Below are positions 1 to 7,027 of a DNA stretch of 26,927 nt, in pieces. How positions within the stretch are numbered: the stretch's first letter is position 1; the number at the start of each line of letters is the position of its first letter. This DNA comes from CAZKNF01 sp964554105. Lineage in GTDB: Bacteria > Bacteroidota > Rhodothermia > Rhodothermales > VXPQ01. The position numbers and the translations under genes are program-made. Location: NCBI GenBank assembly GCA_964554105.1, contig CAZKNF010000048.1, positions 1 through 26,927 on the forward strand. The letters run 5' to 3'. The notes under the pieces are model-generated. The model saw nothing but the letters and a program-made list of their open reading frames with translations, ran no database searches and was not told the origin of the DNA.

Positions 1-713
1 TAATGGCGCAGACGGTCATTATTTCCACGGGAGCGTCTGCGAAGTATCTCGGGCTCAAGAACGAGCGGCGCCTGCTGGGCCACGGAGTGTCTGCCTGCGC
101 AACATGCGACGGGGCTTTTTTCCGAGGCGAGGATGTCGCGGTGGTCGGGGGTGGCGATACAGCGATGGAGGAGGCGCTTTTCCTGACACGATTTGCGTCG
201 AAGGTCTATATCATACATCGCCGTGCCAATCTGCGTGCGTCAAAGATCATGCAGGAGAGGGCGATGGAGAACGAAAAGATCGAGTTCATATGGGATACAA
301 TCGTTACCGACATTCTGGGCGAGACCACGGTCGAATCCATCGAAATTAAGAACAAGAAAACGGGTGAAGAGTCTACGCTGCCGATTGGCGGGTTCTTCGT
401 CGCGATCGGTCACAAGCCGAATACGGAGATCTTCGAAGGATGGCTCGAAATGGATGAACAGGGTTATATTAGAACCAGGCCGGATTCGACCTATACGAAC
501 ATCCCCGGAGTATTCGCCAGCGGGGATGCTCAGGATCACGTCTATCGGCAGGCCGTCACGGCCGCCGGTACCGGATGCATGGCCGCCATCGACGCTGAAC
601 GTTGGCTCGCCGAGCACGGAGTTATCGATACACCCAGAACGGAAACTGAATACCATGCGGCTGCGGCTGTCGATAGTAGGGAGGCTGAGAGCCTCGTGGG
701 GAAGGGAGAGTGA
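1..713 (+). CDS. trxB: Thioredoxin reductase, 5' truncated by window edge
   Basis: NADPH-dependent flavoprotein that reduces thioredoxin in the cytoplasm. The visible 236 residues carry the redox-active dithiol CATC (residues 32 and 35 counted from base 3), followed by DGAFF. The NADPH-binding VVGGGDTAMEEA comes next, then the NADPH-phosphate-binding HRR (about 72-74). The C-terminal FAD segment GVFASGDAQDHVYRQAVTAAGTG closes the fold. In E. coli TrxB the first cysteine is near residue 135, so about 100 residues of the N-terminal FAD domain lie upstream of the window. The ATG at base 3 is therefore internal and not the start. After the usual end (AIDAERWLAEHG) there is a tail of about 30 low-complexity residues that overlaps the next gene by 59 bases. 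The family assignment is very secure. Confidence 0.95.
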   Translation, partial: MAQTVIISTGASAKYLGLKNERRLLGHGVSACATCDGAFFRGEDVAVVGGGDTAMEEALFLTRFASKVYIIHRRANLRASKIMQERAMENEKIEFIWDTIVTDILGETTVESIEIKNKKTGEESTLPIGGFFVAIGHKPNTEIFEGWLEMDEQGYIRTRPDSTYTNIPGVFASGDAQDHVYRQAVTAAGTGCMAAIDAERWLAEHGVIDTPRTETEYHAAAAVDSREAESLVGKGE

Positions 714-1443
714 TCGTCGCCACGGCACCAACGGTAGTATAATTGCCTGTCTCGTCCTTGCGCTGGCCGTGAGTGTGCCCGCCCTCGGTTGCGGGGAGAG
801 AACCGCTGAACCGGGTACCGAAGAGGAGCTGCTCGCGGAGGAAGCCGACCGTCAGGCTGATTCAGACTCCCTGGAGGTCGATAGAATCGACGATGAACGC
901 TCCGTCGAGCGCCGACTCGCCGATGCATCGCTCGCTACAAGGGTCCGCCTGGCACTCGTAGATGCGAATGCGCTTCGCCCGTTCGACTTCGAGGCCGTGG
1001 CCGTGAACGGCCGCGTTCTATTGCGGGGCGAAGTCGAGACCAGGGCCGAGCGAGAGCAGGCCGAGCGCGTGGCGCAAGGTGTAACCGGAGTTCGCGACGT
1101 CATAAACGAGGTCACGTCCGTAGAAGAGCCGCTCGCCGAAACGTCGGACTCGTCTCGTGATTCCCTCCTGGCCCTCATGGAGGATGCCTCGGAGCCGAGG
1201 ACGAGAGATGCCGACGCAGCCGAGTCTGAGGATACGACGACCTCCGGCGAAACCTCGCAACAAACCGAATCGACGACGCAGAGCACGGACGACGCCTCCG
1301 AGGAGGTGTATCATACCGTCCGCTCCGGTGATTCGCTCTGGGAGATTGCTCGGAGTTACAGCGTCAGCATCGACCAAATTATGCAGCTCAACGATCTGCA
1401 ATCGAACCGAATCAACCCGGGCCGGCGACTGCGGATAGAGTAA
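655..1443 (+). CDS. BON-LysM domain lipoprotein
   Basis: Predicted 262-residue envelope lipoprotein. The N-terminus has a basic stretch, then a hydrophobic run (about 29-44) ending in ALGC, so Cys46 is the likely lipidated residue. A BON domain covers about residues 88-156 (LATRVRLALV ... VNGRVLLRGEVETRAE ... VTGVRDVINEV). A Ser/Thr/Glu-rich linker follows to about 216, and a C-terminal LysM module spans 218-262 (YHTVRSGDSLWEIARSYSV ... INPGRRLRI). LysM binds peptidoglycan and BON is a membrane- or ligand-associated domain. The same BON-then-LysM order is found in cytoplasmic E. coli Kbp/YgaU, but this protein is exported and has a long linker. The start at 655 is the only ATG that leaves the signal peptide intact; it lies inside trxB. 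The reading frame stays open upstream to 193, but that part has no protein-like character. Confidence 0.82.
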   Translation: MRLRLSIVGRLRASWGRESDRRHGTNGSIIACLVLALAVSVPALGCGERTAEPGTEEELLAEEADRQADSDSLEVDRIDDERSVERRLADASLATRVRLALVDANALRPFDFEAVAVNGRVLLRGEVETRAEREQAERVAQGVTGVRDVINEVTSVEEPLAETSDSSRDSLLALMEDASEPRTRDADAAESEDTTTSGETSQQTESTTQSTDDASEEVYHTVRSGDSLWEIARSYSVSIDQIMQLNDLQSNRINPGRRLRIE

Positions 1444-1463
1444 CCTCGGGAATTGCCTTGCCG

Positions 1464-2327
1464 TCAGCTCCTGAATACGTTCCTCAGCAGAAACCACACG
1501 TTTTCTTTGCGTTCTCGAAGACGTCTTGAGAAATACGGCACCCATTCGGTGCCGTAGGGCGTGTAGACGCGCATGTGGTATCCTTCGGCAACGAGCTGCT
1601 CCTGCGTTCTGGGGCGAATGCCGTAGAGCATCTGAAATTCGAACTGCTCGTTCGTGTAGCCGCGCTCGCTGACGAACATTTTCGTCTCGTTGATCAGGCG
1701 ATCATCATGCGTCGCGATGCCCGGATTCGGCGTGTGCTCGATCAATAGTTTCGCGTGCTCCATAAAGTGTTCACGGATCGCGCGCATGTCCTGGTATGCG
1801 ATGCTCGCCGGTTCCCTGTATGCGCCCTTGCAGATGCGTACCGAAGCGCCCAGTTCACACATGCGCTCCACGTCGCGAGCCGTTCTTTTCAGATAGGCCT
1901 GCAGAACGATTCCGACGTGGTCCGGGTACTCCGGATACACGTCCTCGAAGAGGGCGAGCGTCGATTCCGTGATGTCGCTGCCCTCCATATCCAGCCGGAT
2001 TAGCACGTCCTTTGCTTTCGCGCTCTCGAGGAGATGGCGGAGATTGTCGAGGCAGAACGTCTCGTCGATTTTCTGTCCGATCATCGAGAGCTTAATGGAC
2101 ACATTCGCGTCCATTCCATTCTTTTCGCGTTCGGCGGCAACGGTGTGAACCAGGTTGATGTAGGCATCGCGTGCGGCGTCTGCCACCTCCCGATCTCGAA
2201 CGTACTCCCCTAAAAGGTCGAGCGCTACACGCATCCGCCCGGCGTTAAGTCGCTTAACCACCGGAAGAGCGTCCTGCAAGGTCTCTCCGGCAACGAACCG
2301 TTTCGCGAGGAAGAAGGGGAGCTTCAT
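1464..2327 (-). CDS. putB: Proline dehydrogenase (monofunctional)
   Basis: FAD enzyme oxidising proline to delta-1-pyrroline-5-carboxylate, the first step of proline catabolism. The 287 residues show the TIM-barrel motifs in order: DMEGSD (113-118), QAYLKR (143-148), RICKGAYREP (164-173), ATHDD (205-209), EFQMLYGIR (230-238), and RVYTPYGTEWVPYFSRRLRER (253-273), whose arginines bind the substrate carboxylate. It is a stand-alone enzyme like Bacillus PutB/FadM, without the P5C dehydrogenase of PutA. It starts 8 bases after the stop of the upstream PLP enzyme, so the two are probably one transcript. The ATG lacks a clear Shine-Dalgarno. Bacillus PutB has about 20 more N-terminal residues, so a start inside the upstream gene cannot be excluded. 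Its stop faces the BON-LysM stop across 20 bases. Confidence 0.93.
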   Translation of the reverse strand: MKLPFFLAKRFVAGETLQDALPVVKRLNAGRMRVALDLLGEYVRDREVADAARDAYINLVHTVAAEREKNGMDANVSIKLSMIGQKIDETFCLDNLRHLLESAKAKDVLIRLDMEGSDITESTLALFEDVYPEYPDHVGIVLQAYLKRTARDVERMCELGASVRICKGAYREPASIAYQDMRAIREHFMEHAKLLIEHTPNPGIATHDDRLINETKMFVSERGYTNEQFEFQMLYGIRPRTQEQLVAEGYHMRVYTPYGTEWVPYFSRRLRERKENVWFLLRNVFRS

Positions 2328-2335
2328 GAGATTCT

Positions 2336-3457
2336 TCAGCCGAGTGCCTGATCCAGATCCGACAGAAGGTCGTCAACGTGCTCCAGGCCTACCGATAGAC
2401 GGAGCAGGTTCTGCGGGGTGGGCGTCGGCTCCTTTTCGATAGATGCGCGGTGCTCGATGAGGCTTTCGGTACCACCCAGGCTGGTTGCGCGGCGGAATAC
2501 CTTCGTTCGAGCCGCCACCTGCAGGGCCTCGTCGGCTCCGCCGTCCACCTGGAAGGAAAGCATGCCGCCGAAATCGTCCATCTGGCGTCGGGCCACGGCA
2601 TGACCGGGGTGGCTCTCCAGTCCGGCGTAGTGCACTGCGGTGACGCGCTCATGTTCGGTCAGCCGCTCGGCGACAGCACGGGCGTTGCGGCAGTGGACGG
2701 ACATACGAGCCGCCAACGATCGCATTCCCCGCATCGCCAGCCAGGCTGAAAACGGCTCCATGACCGGTCCGGCCGTGATCTGAAATCCACGAATCGTCTC
2801 GAAAAATCCGTCGTCTGTACGCGAGACGACGGCGCCGCCGAGTACGTCGGAGTGCCCCGCCAGGTACTTCGTCACGGAATGCATTACGAGATCGGCGCCC
2901 TGTTCGAGTGGCCGCTGCAGGAGGGGCGTGGTCCACGTCGCGTCGACTACCAGCAGGGCGCCTCTTGCATGGGCGACGGTCGCCGCTGCGGCCAGATCGG
3001 TGATTTTCGAAAGCGGATTCGAGGGCGTTTCGGCCCAGATCAACCTGGTCGCCTGCGTCATCGCGGCGTCGACAGCATCAGGATTCGAGAAGTCGGCGCG
3101 GCTGTACTCCAGCCCCCAGGGCACGAGGACTTCGTCGAGCAGGCGGCGCACGCCGTAATAGACATCGTCCGGAATGACCACATGATCCCCCGGGCGAAGT
3201 GACTGCATGATAGCGGTCGTCGCCGCCATCCCGGATGAAAATGCAGCGGCTCCGGTGCCGCCTTCCAGCCGGGCGAGGGCATCCTCCAGCTGCCTGCGGT
3301 TCGGATTGTCGTTCCGGCTGTACATGAACCCGCCCGGATACGCGCCGTCAGGAGCACGTTCGAACGTGGTTGAAAGGTGCAGCGGCGTGACGAGGTCCCG
3401 CGTCGGCACGTCGGGGTCGCATCCGGTCTGCGCTAGTAGCGTCTCAATTCTAGACAT
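2336..3457 (-). CDS. Cys/Met metabolism PLP-dependent enzyme (cystathionine gamma-synthase/lyase family)
   Basis: Fold-type I PLP enzyme of the transsulfuration family, 373 residues, the usual length. Visible motifs: the phosphate-binding YSR of the neighbouring subunit (46-48), SSGMAAT (74-80), the ring-stacking tyrosine region DDVYYG (97-102), AETPSNP (142-148), the PLP-nitrogen Asp172 in VVDATW, the Schiff-base Lys197 in MHSVTKYLAGH, and the late SLGGTESLIEHRAS. The sequence does not decide between cystathionine synthase, beta- or gamma-lyase, or methionine gamma-lyase. The start at 3457 is preferred over the in-frame ATG at 3481 because GGAGGTG lies 10 bases upstream of 3457 and nothing similar precedes 3481. 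It is the first gene of a two-gene unit with proline dehydrogenase and is divergent from pdxH. Confidence 0.9.
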   Translation of the reverse strand: MSRIETLLAQTGCDPDVPTRDLVTPLHLSTTFERAPDGAYPGGFMYSRNDNPNRRQLEDALARLEGGTGAAAFSSGMAATTAIMQSLRPGDHVVIPDDVYYGVRRLLDEVLVPWGLEYSRADFSNPDAVDAAMTQATRLIWAETPSNPLSKITDLAAAATVAHARGALLVVDATWTTPLLQRPLEQGADLVMHSVTKYLAGHSDVLGGAVVSRTDDGFFETIRGFQITAGPVMEPFSAWLAMRGMRSLAARMSVHCRNARAVAERLTEHERVTAVHYAGLESHPGHAVARRQMDDFGGMLSFQVDGGADEALQVAARTKVFRRATSLGGTESLIEHRASIEKEPTPTPQNLLRLSVGLEHVDDLLSDLDQALG

Positions 3458-3467
3458 GTCGGTTGCG

Positions 3468-3474
3468 CACCTCC
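3468..3474 (-). promoter_or_regulatory. Strong Shine-Dalgarno deciding the PLP-enzyme start
   Basis: On the minus strand, GGAGGTG precedes the ATG at 3457 by 10 bases. It is a full match to the anti-Shine-Dalgarno core. The alternative in-frame ATG at 3481 lies upstream of this element and has no such signal. Confidence 0.75.
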
Positions 3475-3550
3475 GGTGCATCCATGAACAAAATGCAATA
3501 AGTTAATCCGCGGAAGGTTAAGCGACGAACCGCGAAATTGAGGCGAATCA

Positions 3551-4198
3551 TTGACGAAAATAGACATCGGTGCACTGCGGCGTGAGTATCGGGACACCGA
3601 GCTGAGTGAAAATGCCGTCGATCCGGATCCGTTCATCCAGTTCAGGATCTGGTTCGAACAGGCCCTCGACATCGACGCGCGAGACGCCTCGGCGATGACG
3701 CTGGCAACGGTCGACGCATCCGGTCAGCCGTCCGCGCGCATCGTGCTTTTGAAAGATGTCGACGATCGGGGGTTTACGTTTTTTACGAATTACGGAAGCA
3801 GGAAGGCCCGTGACATCGAGCAAAATCCGAGAGGGGCACTTGTTTTCTGGTGGACCGAATTAGATCGGCAGGTTCGTATTCAGGGCCTGATAGATCGCAC
3901 GACGCAGCGCGAGTCGGAAGCCTACTTCGCGACACGGCCACGCGGAAGTCAGTTGAGCGCTACAGCGTCGCCGCAGAGCAGAGTCGTTCCGGATCGCCGA
4001 AGCCTGATCGATGCCGTTGCGAAGGCCGAGAAGGCGTGTGGAAGTGGAGACGTTCCGTGTCCGGAGACGTGGGGTGGATACCGCCTCGCACCGCAGTGCT
4101 TCGAGTTCTGGCAGGGCCGGCCGAATCGTCTGCACGACCGCATTCGGTATCGACGCCACGCCGACGACACCTGGATTATCGATCGTCTTGCGCCTTGA
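3551..4198 (+). CDS. pdxH: Pyridoxamine/pyridoxine 5'-phosphate oxidase
   Basis: FMN enzyme that makes pyridoxal 5'-phosphate, the last step of vitamin B6 synthesis and salvage. The 215 residues match the family along the whole length: ARIVLLKDVD (62-71), FFTNYGSRKARDIEQNPR (77-94), RQVRIQG (106-112), RPRGSQLSA (129-137), PETWGGYRLAP (171-181) and EFWQGRPNRLHDRIRYRR (185-202), ending in IDRLAP as in E. coli PdxH (218 residues). The start is a TTG supported by GAGG at 3540-3543, seven bases upstream; no ATG fits. It is divergent from a PLP-dependent enzyme across about 93 bases, so cofactor supply and a cofactor user are neighbours. Cytoplasmic. Confidence 0.95.
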   Translation: MTKIDIGALRREYRDTELSENAVDPDPFIQFRIWFEQALDIDARDASAMTLATVDASGQPSARIVLLKDVDDRGFTFFTNYGSRKARDIEQNPRGALVFWWTELDRQVRIQGLIDRTTQRESEAYFATRPRGSQLSATASPQSRVVPDRRSLIDAVAKAEKACGSGDVPCPETWGGYRLAPQCFEFWQGRPNRLHDRIRYRRHADDTWIIDRLAP

Positions 4199-4284
4199 CA
4201 TTCGCGTGAGCGCGCATAATGCTCCCGGCGACGTTCACACTTCGTACATGCACGCATTGATCTCCTCCCAAAACCAGGATCGAA

Positions 4285-4809
4285 ATGAATATGAAGACGG
4301 AGTTTACTGCATCCACATTCATCGCATTGTCTCGCCACTTCCTTCAGGAATCGTATCTGCCAAAGATTCAGAGATGTCTCGAGGAACTGACTGAGGAGGA
4401 TATCTGGTGGCGCCCGAACGACCGCTCGAACAGCATCGGCAACATGATCCTCCATCTCGCAGGGAATATCCGTCAATATCTCGTGAGCGGCGTCGGCGGC
4501 GAACAGGACATCCGCATGCGAGATGAGGAGTTCGCGGCACGCGAGGTGATGACGAAGGATGACCTCGGGAGAATGATCCGCGACACGCTGGATGAAGTGG
4601 ATGGCGTTCTGGCTGAGCTTGACCCGGAAGCTCTGAGCACGGTGATCACGGTCCAGGGTCGCGAGATTACCGTCTTCGACGCCGTCTATCATGCTGTTGA
4701 GCACTTCTCGATGCACACGGGACAGATCATTTACGCCGCAAAGCAGCGAAAGGACATCGATCTAAGCTTTTACTCGTTCAAAAAGGGCACCGTGCACCGA
4801 CACTACTAG
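4285..4809 (+). CDS. DinB-like (DUF1572-type) four-helix metal-binding protein
   Basis: 174 residues of a DinB/YfiT-type four-helix bundle. The likely metal ligands are the expected histidines: His57 in MILHLAGNIRQ, then His136, His140 and His144 in VYHAVEHFSMHTGQI. WWRPNDRSNSIGNM (41-54) is typical of the group. Bacterial members include thiol-dependent transferases (bacillithiol or mycothiol type) as well as many of unknown function; no substrate can be assigned here. AGGA lies six bases before the ATG; a second ATG two codons later could also serve. The last 11 codons are repeated after the assembly gap (4931-4964) because of the duplicated contig end. Confidence 0.8.
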   Translation: MNMKTEFTASTFIALSRHFLQESYLPKIQRCLEELTEEDIWWRPNDRSNSIGNMILHLAGNIRQYLVSGVGGEQDIRMRDEEFAAREVMTKDDLGRMIRDTLDEVDGVLAELDPEALSTVITVQGREITVFDAVYHAVEHFSMHTGQIIYAAKQRKDIDLSFYSFKKGTVHRHY

Positions 4810-4830
4810 TCTGGGGCTCGTTCAACAGGC
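4776..4830. repeat. 55-base direct repeat, left copy flanking gap 1
   Basis: Identical over 55 bases to 4931-4985. It holds the 3' end of the DinB-like gene and the following 21 bases. Exact identity of k-mer length on both sides of an N run points to a contig overlap artefact. Confidence 0.9.
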
Positions 4831-4930
4831 NNNNNNNNNNNNNNNNNNNNNNNNNNNNNNNNNNNNNNNNNNNNNNNNNNNNNNNNNNNNNNNNNNNNNN
4901 NNNNNNNNNNNNNNNNNNNNNNNNNNNNNN
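4831..4930. other. Assembly gap (100 N)
   Basis: Exactly 100 N, a placeholder length. The true missing length is unknown and may be zero, because the flanks are identical. If the flanks are merged, the DinB-like stop and the facing minus-strand stop at 5001 are about 36 bases apart. Confidence 0.98.
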
Positions 4931-4985
4931 GTTCAAAAAGGGCACCGTGCACCGACACTACTAGTCTGGGGCTCGTTCAACAGGC
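4931..4985. repeat. 55-base direct repeat, right copy flanking gap 1
   Basis: Second copy of 4776-4830, including the codons and stop of the DinB-like protein. It should not be read as a second gene fragment. Confidence 0.9.
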
Positions 4986-5000
4986 CGGGACACCCGTCGC

Positions 5001-5453
5001 TCATCGATGAAACGCCCGGTCCGTATACTCGATGACTGCCGCACGATCGATAAGCCGCCAGTAGGGCGGTCCGAGCGTGCCGTAATCGGAGCTCCGGAAG
5101 GTGGCGCGAAGATACACCTCTTTTCCGTTGTCGTCGGCTCCCGGAAAGCTGAACGCTCCCCAACGGAAAATCCAGAACGCTTCCTCTGGATTTTGCGACA
5201 GGGCGCGACCCACGAGCTCGGCCAGGTGGCGAACGTCGTCGAGCGTGGACGCACCACGGTTCGCTGCGAGTTCGTCGATTACGATGGTGCGGGCCCGCGA
5301 TGCCTTGGGGGCGGATTCGAAGACGCGAATCCGGCAGGTTGACGTGTGGCCGTATCCCTGCCAGCTAAAAAGGGTGTCGGTTACAAGCTGCGCCGGCACC
5401 GATTGGGGCGTCAGAACAAGGAGCAGGACAGGAAGGAGTTTTCGACCCGTCAT
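5001..5453 (-). CDS. Secreted protein of unknown function
   Basis: 150 residues; family not recognised. An N-terminal signal peptide is clear: basic MTGRK, a hydrophobic LLPVLLLVL core, and a probable cut after SVPAQ (about residue 22). The mature part is about 125 residues with a central helical stretch (TLDDVRHLAELVGRALSQNPEEAFW) and a Trp/Tyr-rich C-terminal half. There is a single cysteine (about residue 40) and no catalytic motif. It lies 57 bases after the phosphatase-fold lipoprotein on the same strand, so they could be co-transcribed. An 8-bp inverted repeat sits immediately before its ATG and no good Shine-Dalgarno is visible. The signal peptide is the main reason to believe this gene. 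Confidence 0.65.
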   Translation of the reverse strand: MTGRKLLPVLLLVLTPQSVPAQLVTDTLFSWQGYGHTSTCRIRVFESAPKASRARTIVIDELAANRGASTLDDVRHLAELVGRALSQNPEEAFWIFRWGAFSFPGADDNGKEVYLRATFRSSDYGTLGPPYWRLIDRAAVIEYTDRAFHR

Positions 5454-5454
5454 T

Positions 5455-5475
5455 GGTCTTTTTAATGAAAAGACC
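5455..5475 (-). repeat. Perfect 8-bp inverted repeat abutting the start codon
   Basis: GGTCTTTT and AAAAGACC separated by five bases, one base upstream of the ATG at 5453 on the minus strand. It could form a hairpin between the phosphatase-fold lipoprotein gene and this one. There is no T tract, so it is not a convincing terminator; it may affect translation initiation. Confidence 0.5.
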
Positions 5476-5510
5476 CCACAGGCTCGAAAACGTAACCTCC
5501 GCGGCAGCCC

Positions 5511-6407
5511 TCATGGATTGATTACGACTTCGGCGAGCACGGGCAGATGATCTGACGGAAACCTGCCGTCGATCGTCTCAGAAAGGATTCCGTGGCGGCG
5601 TACGTCGACGTCGTCGCTGGTGAACACAAAATCAATGCGTCGATCCTCGACGACGGCATCGAATCCGGTCCACGTCGATGCCGGACCATAGTGCGGGCTC
5701 GTCGTAGCGACGTACGCATCCCGCAGCCCATTATTTGAATCGGTGAGCACGCGGTATGGAGCCGTCTCGTCGGTCGTGTTGAAATCGCCCATCACGATCG
5801 CAGGTTCGTCGGGCGCAATCTCCTCGAGGCGTGAGAGGATGAGCTTCGCGCTCTCTTCGCGGGCTTCGGTGCCGATGTGGTCGAAGTGCGTGTTGAGGAC
5901 GATGAAGCGGCTGCCCGTCCGGACGTCGCGAAAGAGGCCCCACGTCGCGATGCGCTCCAACGCCGCATCCCAGGACTTGCTGCCCGGCACCTCCGGCGTT
6001 TCAGAGAGCCAGAACGTATCGCTGTCGAGAAGTTCAAAACGGTCCGGCCGATAGAAAATGGGGGTGTATTCACCCTGCGTTTCGCCGTCGGTACGGCCGA
6101 CGCCTATCCATTCGTACTCGGGGAGACGCTCCTCCAGATCTTGGATCTGACTGAGCAGGGCTTCCTGCAAACCGGCAAAATCCGCTTGATGAAAACGGAT
6201 AACACCGGCTGCCATTTCCTTGCGGTTCGGCCAGGCGTTCTCACCGTCGTCCGGCGTATCGTAGCGGATGTTGAACGTCATCACACGAACAGCGGCGTCT
6301 CCGCCCGCATCCACCGATGTCACGTCCGTCCGCTCGCCCCCTGTTGTGGTACAGCCGATCAACAGTACGAGCATCCCGATGAATCCCAGTGCTAAGCGAA
6401 AAAGCAT
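5511..6407 (-). CDS. Endonuclease/exonuclease/phosphatase-family lipoprotein
   Basis: 298 residues. The signal MLFRLALGFIGMLVLLIGC gives a lipobox LIGC with Cys19 lipidated, so the enzyme is membrane-anchored outside the cytoplasm. The EEP (exonuclease III/DNase I) fold covers about 39-297. Its catalytic residues are all present: Asn46 (TFNIRY), Glu82 (LQEA), His174 (NTHFDH), Asp208/Asn210 (GDFN), Asp259 (RRIDFVF) and Asp286-His287 (SDHLPV). This is a Mg-dependent phosphodiester hydrolase; the substrate (nucleic acid, phospholipid or sugar phosphate) cannot be told. The start at 6407 is preferred because of AAGGGA about nine bases upstream and the lipoprotein signal. The frame stays open to 6659, but that extension overlaps the divergent gene and is not protein-like. 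Confidence 0.88.
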   Translation of the reverse strand: MLFRLALGFIGMLVLLIGCTTTGGERTDVTSVDAGGDAAVRVMTFNIRYDTPDDGENAWPNRKEMAAGVIRFHQADFAGLQEALLSQIQDLEERLPEYEWIGVGRTDGETQGEYTPIFYRPDRFELLDSDTFWLSETPEVPGSKSWDAALERIATWGLFRDVRTGSRFIVLNTHFDHIGTEAREESAKLILSRLEEIAPDEPAIVMGDFNTTDETAPYRVLTDSNNGLRDAYVATTSPHYGPASTWTGFDAVVEDRRIDFVFTSDDVDVRRHGILSETIDGRFPSDHLPVLAEVVINP

Positions 6408-6518
6408 GTGTTGATGTCCCTTTCTTGTGACAGACGGGCAATGTTCAGCATGTGTGTACAAATTAAGCTTTCCGATGCGTGCAATCTCGGCCGGAAAGAT
6501 GAAAATGGCGGAGTAGGG

Positions 6519-6531
6519 ACGACCGGGTCGT
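6519..6531. promoter_or_regulatory. Short dyad in divergent intergenic region
   Basis: ACGACC-G-GGTCGT, a perfect 6-bp dyad with a one-base centre, 24 bases before the lipoprotein ATG at 6555 in the 147-base region between two divergent lipoprotein genes. The centre is too short for a hairpin, so an operator is possible, but it is a single copy and GC-rich chance dyads are common. Confidence 0.25.
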
Positions 6532-6554
6532 GATACGAGATCCCGACGAGCGAA

Positions 6555-7007
6555 ATGACAAGGACTACATTGGCTGTCTTCGCCGCCTTTTTCGTCGTAT
6601 TCGCGGGGTCGTGCGGCGGATCTCAGGATAGCAGACGCATCGGCGCCGCGGACGGTCAAGTTGACCCGGGTCAGGTGCGAATCGCAGGGACGGTGGCGGG
6701 AATCGATTCAACGAGGGCGCATCGCGCCGGCGATCCTTGCAGCACACATCCGTGTTACGCCACGATTCGGATCGATTCGGTGCTTGGCTACGGATCCGGC
6801 TTTCCACATCCGATTTCCGCTGGTGACAGTGTTCGGGCACGGTTTGCCTTCACGCTGGCGCCGTCGGATGTGGCGGTACCGGATCTCGACGAACCCCTGC
6901 CGGGCCTGGATGAGGGCGAGGCATTCTTCGCGGATCTCCGGGCGCTTCCTGCCCCAAATGCCGGTGGAGAGCCGACGTTCGTCGTATACGGTTATACCAC
7001 AAAATAG
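6555..7007 (+). CDS. Small lipoprotein of unknown function
   Basis: 150 residues, family not recognised. The N-terminus MTRTTLAVFAAFFVVFAGSC is a lipoprotein signal with lipobox AGSC and Cys20 as lipid anchor. The mature part looks beta-rich, with a Cys pair in GDPCSTHPCYATIRIDSV (about 60-77) that could form a disulfide, then ISAGDSVRARFAFTL, reminiscent of small beta-barrel domains. It ends 20 bases before the large Asp-box protein on the same strand, so the two probably form one transcript. No strong Shine-Dalgarno is seen. Confidence 0.7.
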   Translation: MTRTTLAVFAAFFVVFAGSCGGSQDSRRIGAADGQVDPGQVRIAGTVAGIDSTRAHRAGDPCSTHPCYATIRIDSVLGYGSGFPHPISAGDSVRARFAFTLAPSDVAVPDLDEPLPGLDEGEAFFADLRALPAPNAGGEPTFVVYGYTTK

Positions 7008-7027
7008 CGACAGGTCGTGATGCGATC

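Noticed and set aside
6408..6659. N-terminal extension of the phosphatase-fold protein to 6659
   Set aside because: It would bury the lipoprotein signal at residue 85, overlaps the divergent lipoprotein gene, and ignores the AAGGGA site before 6407.
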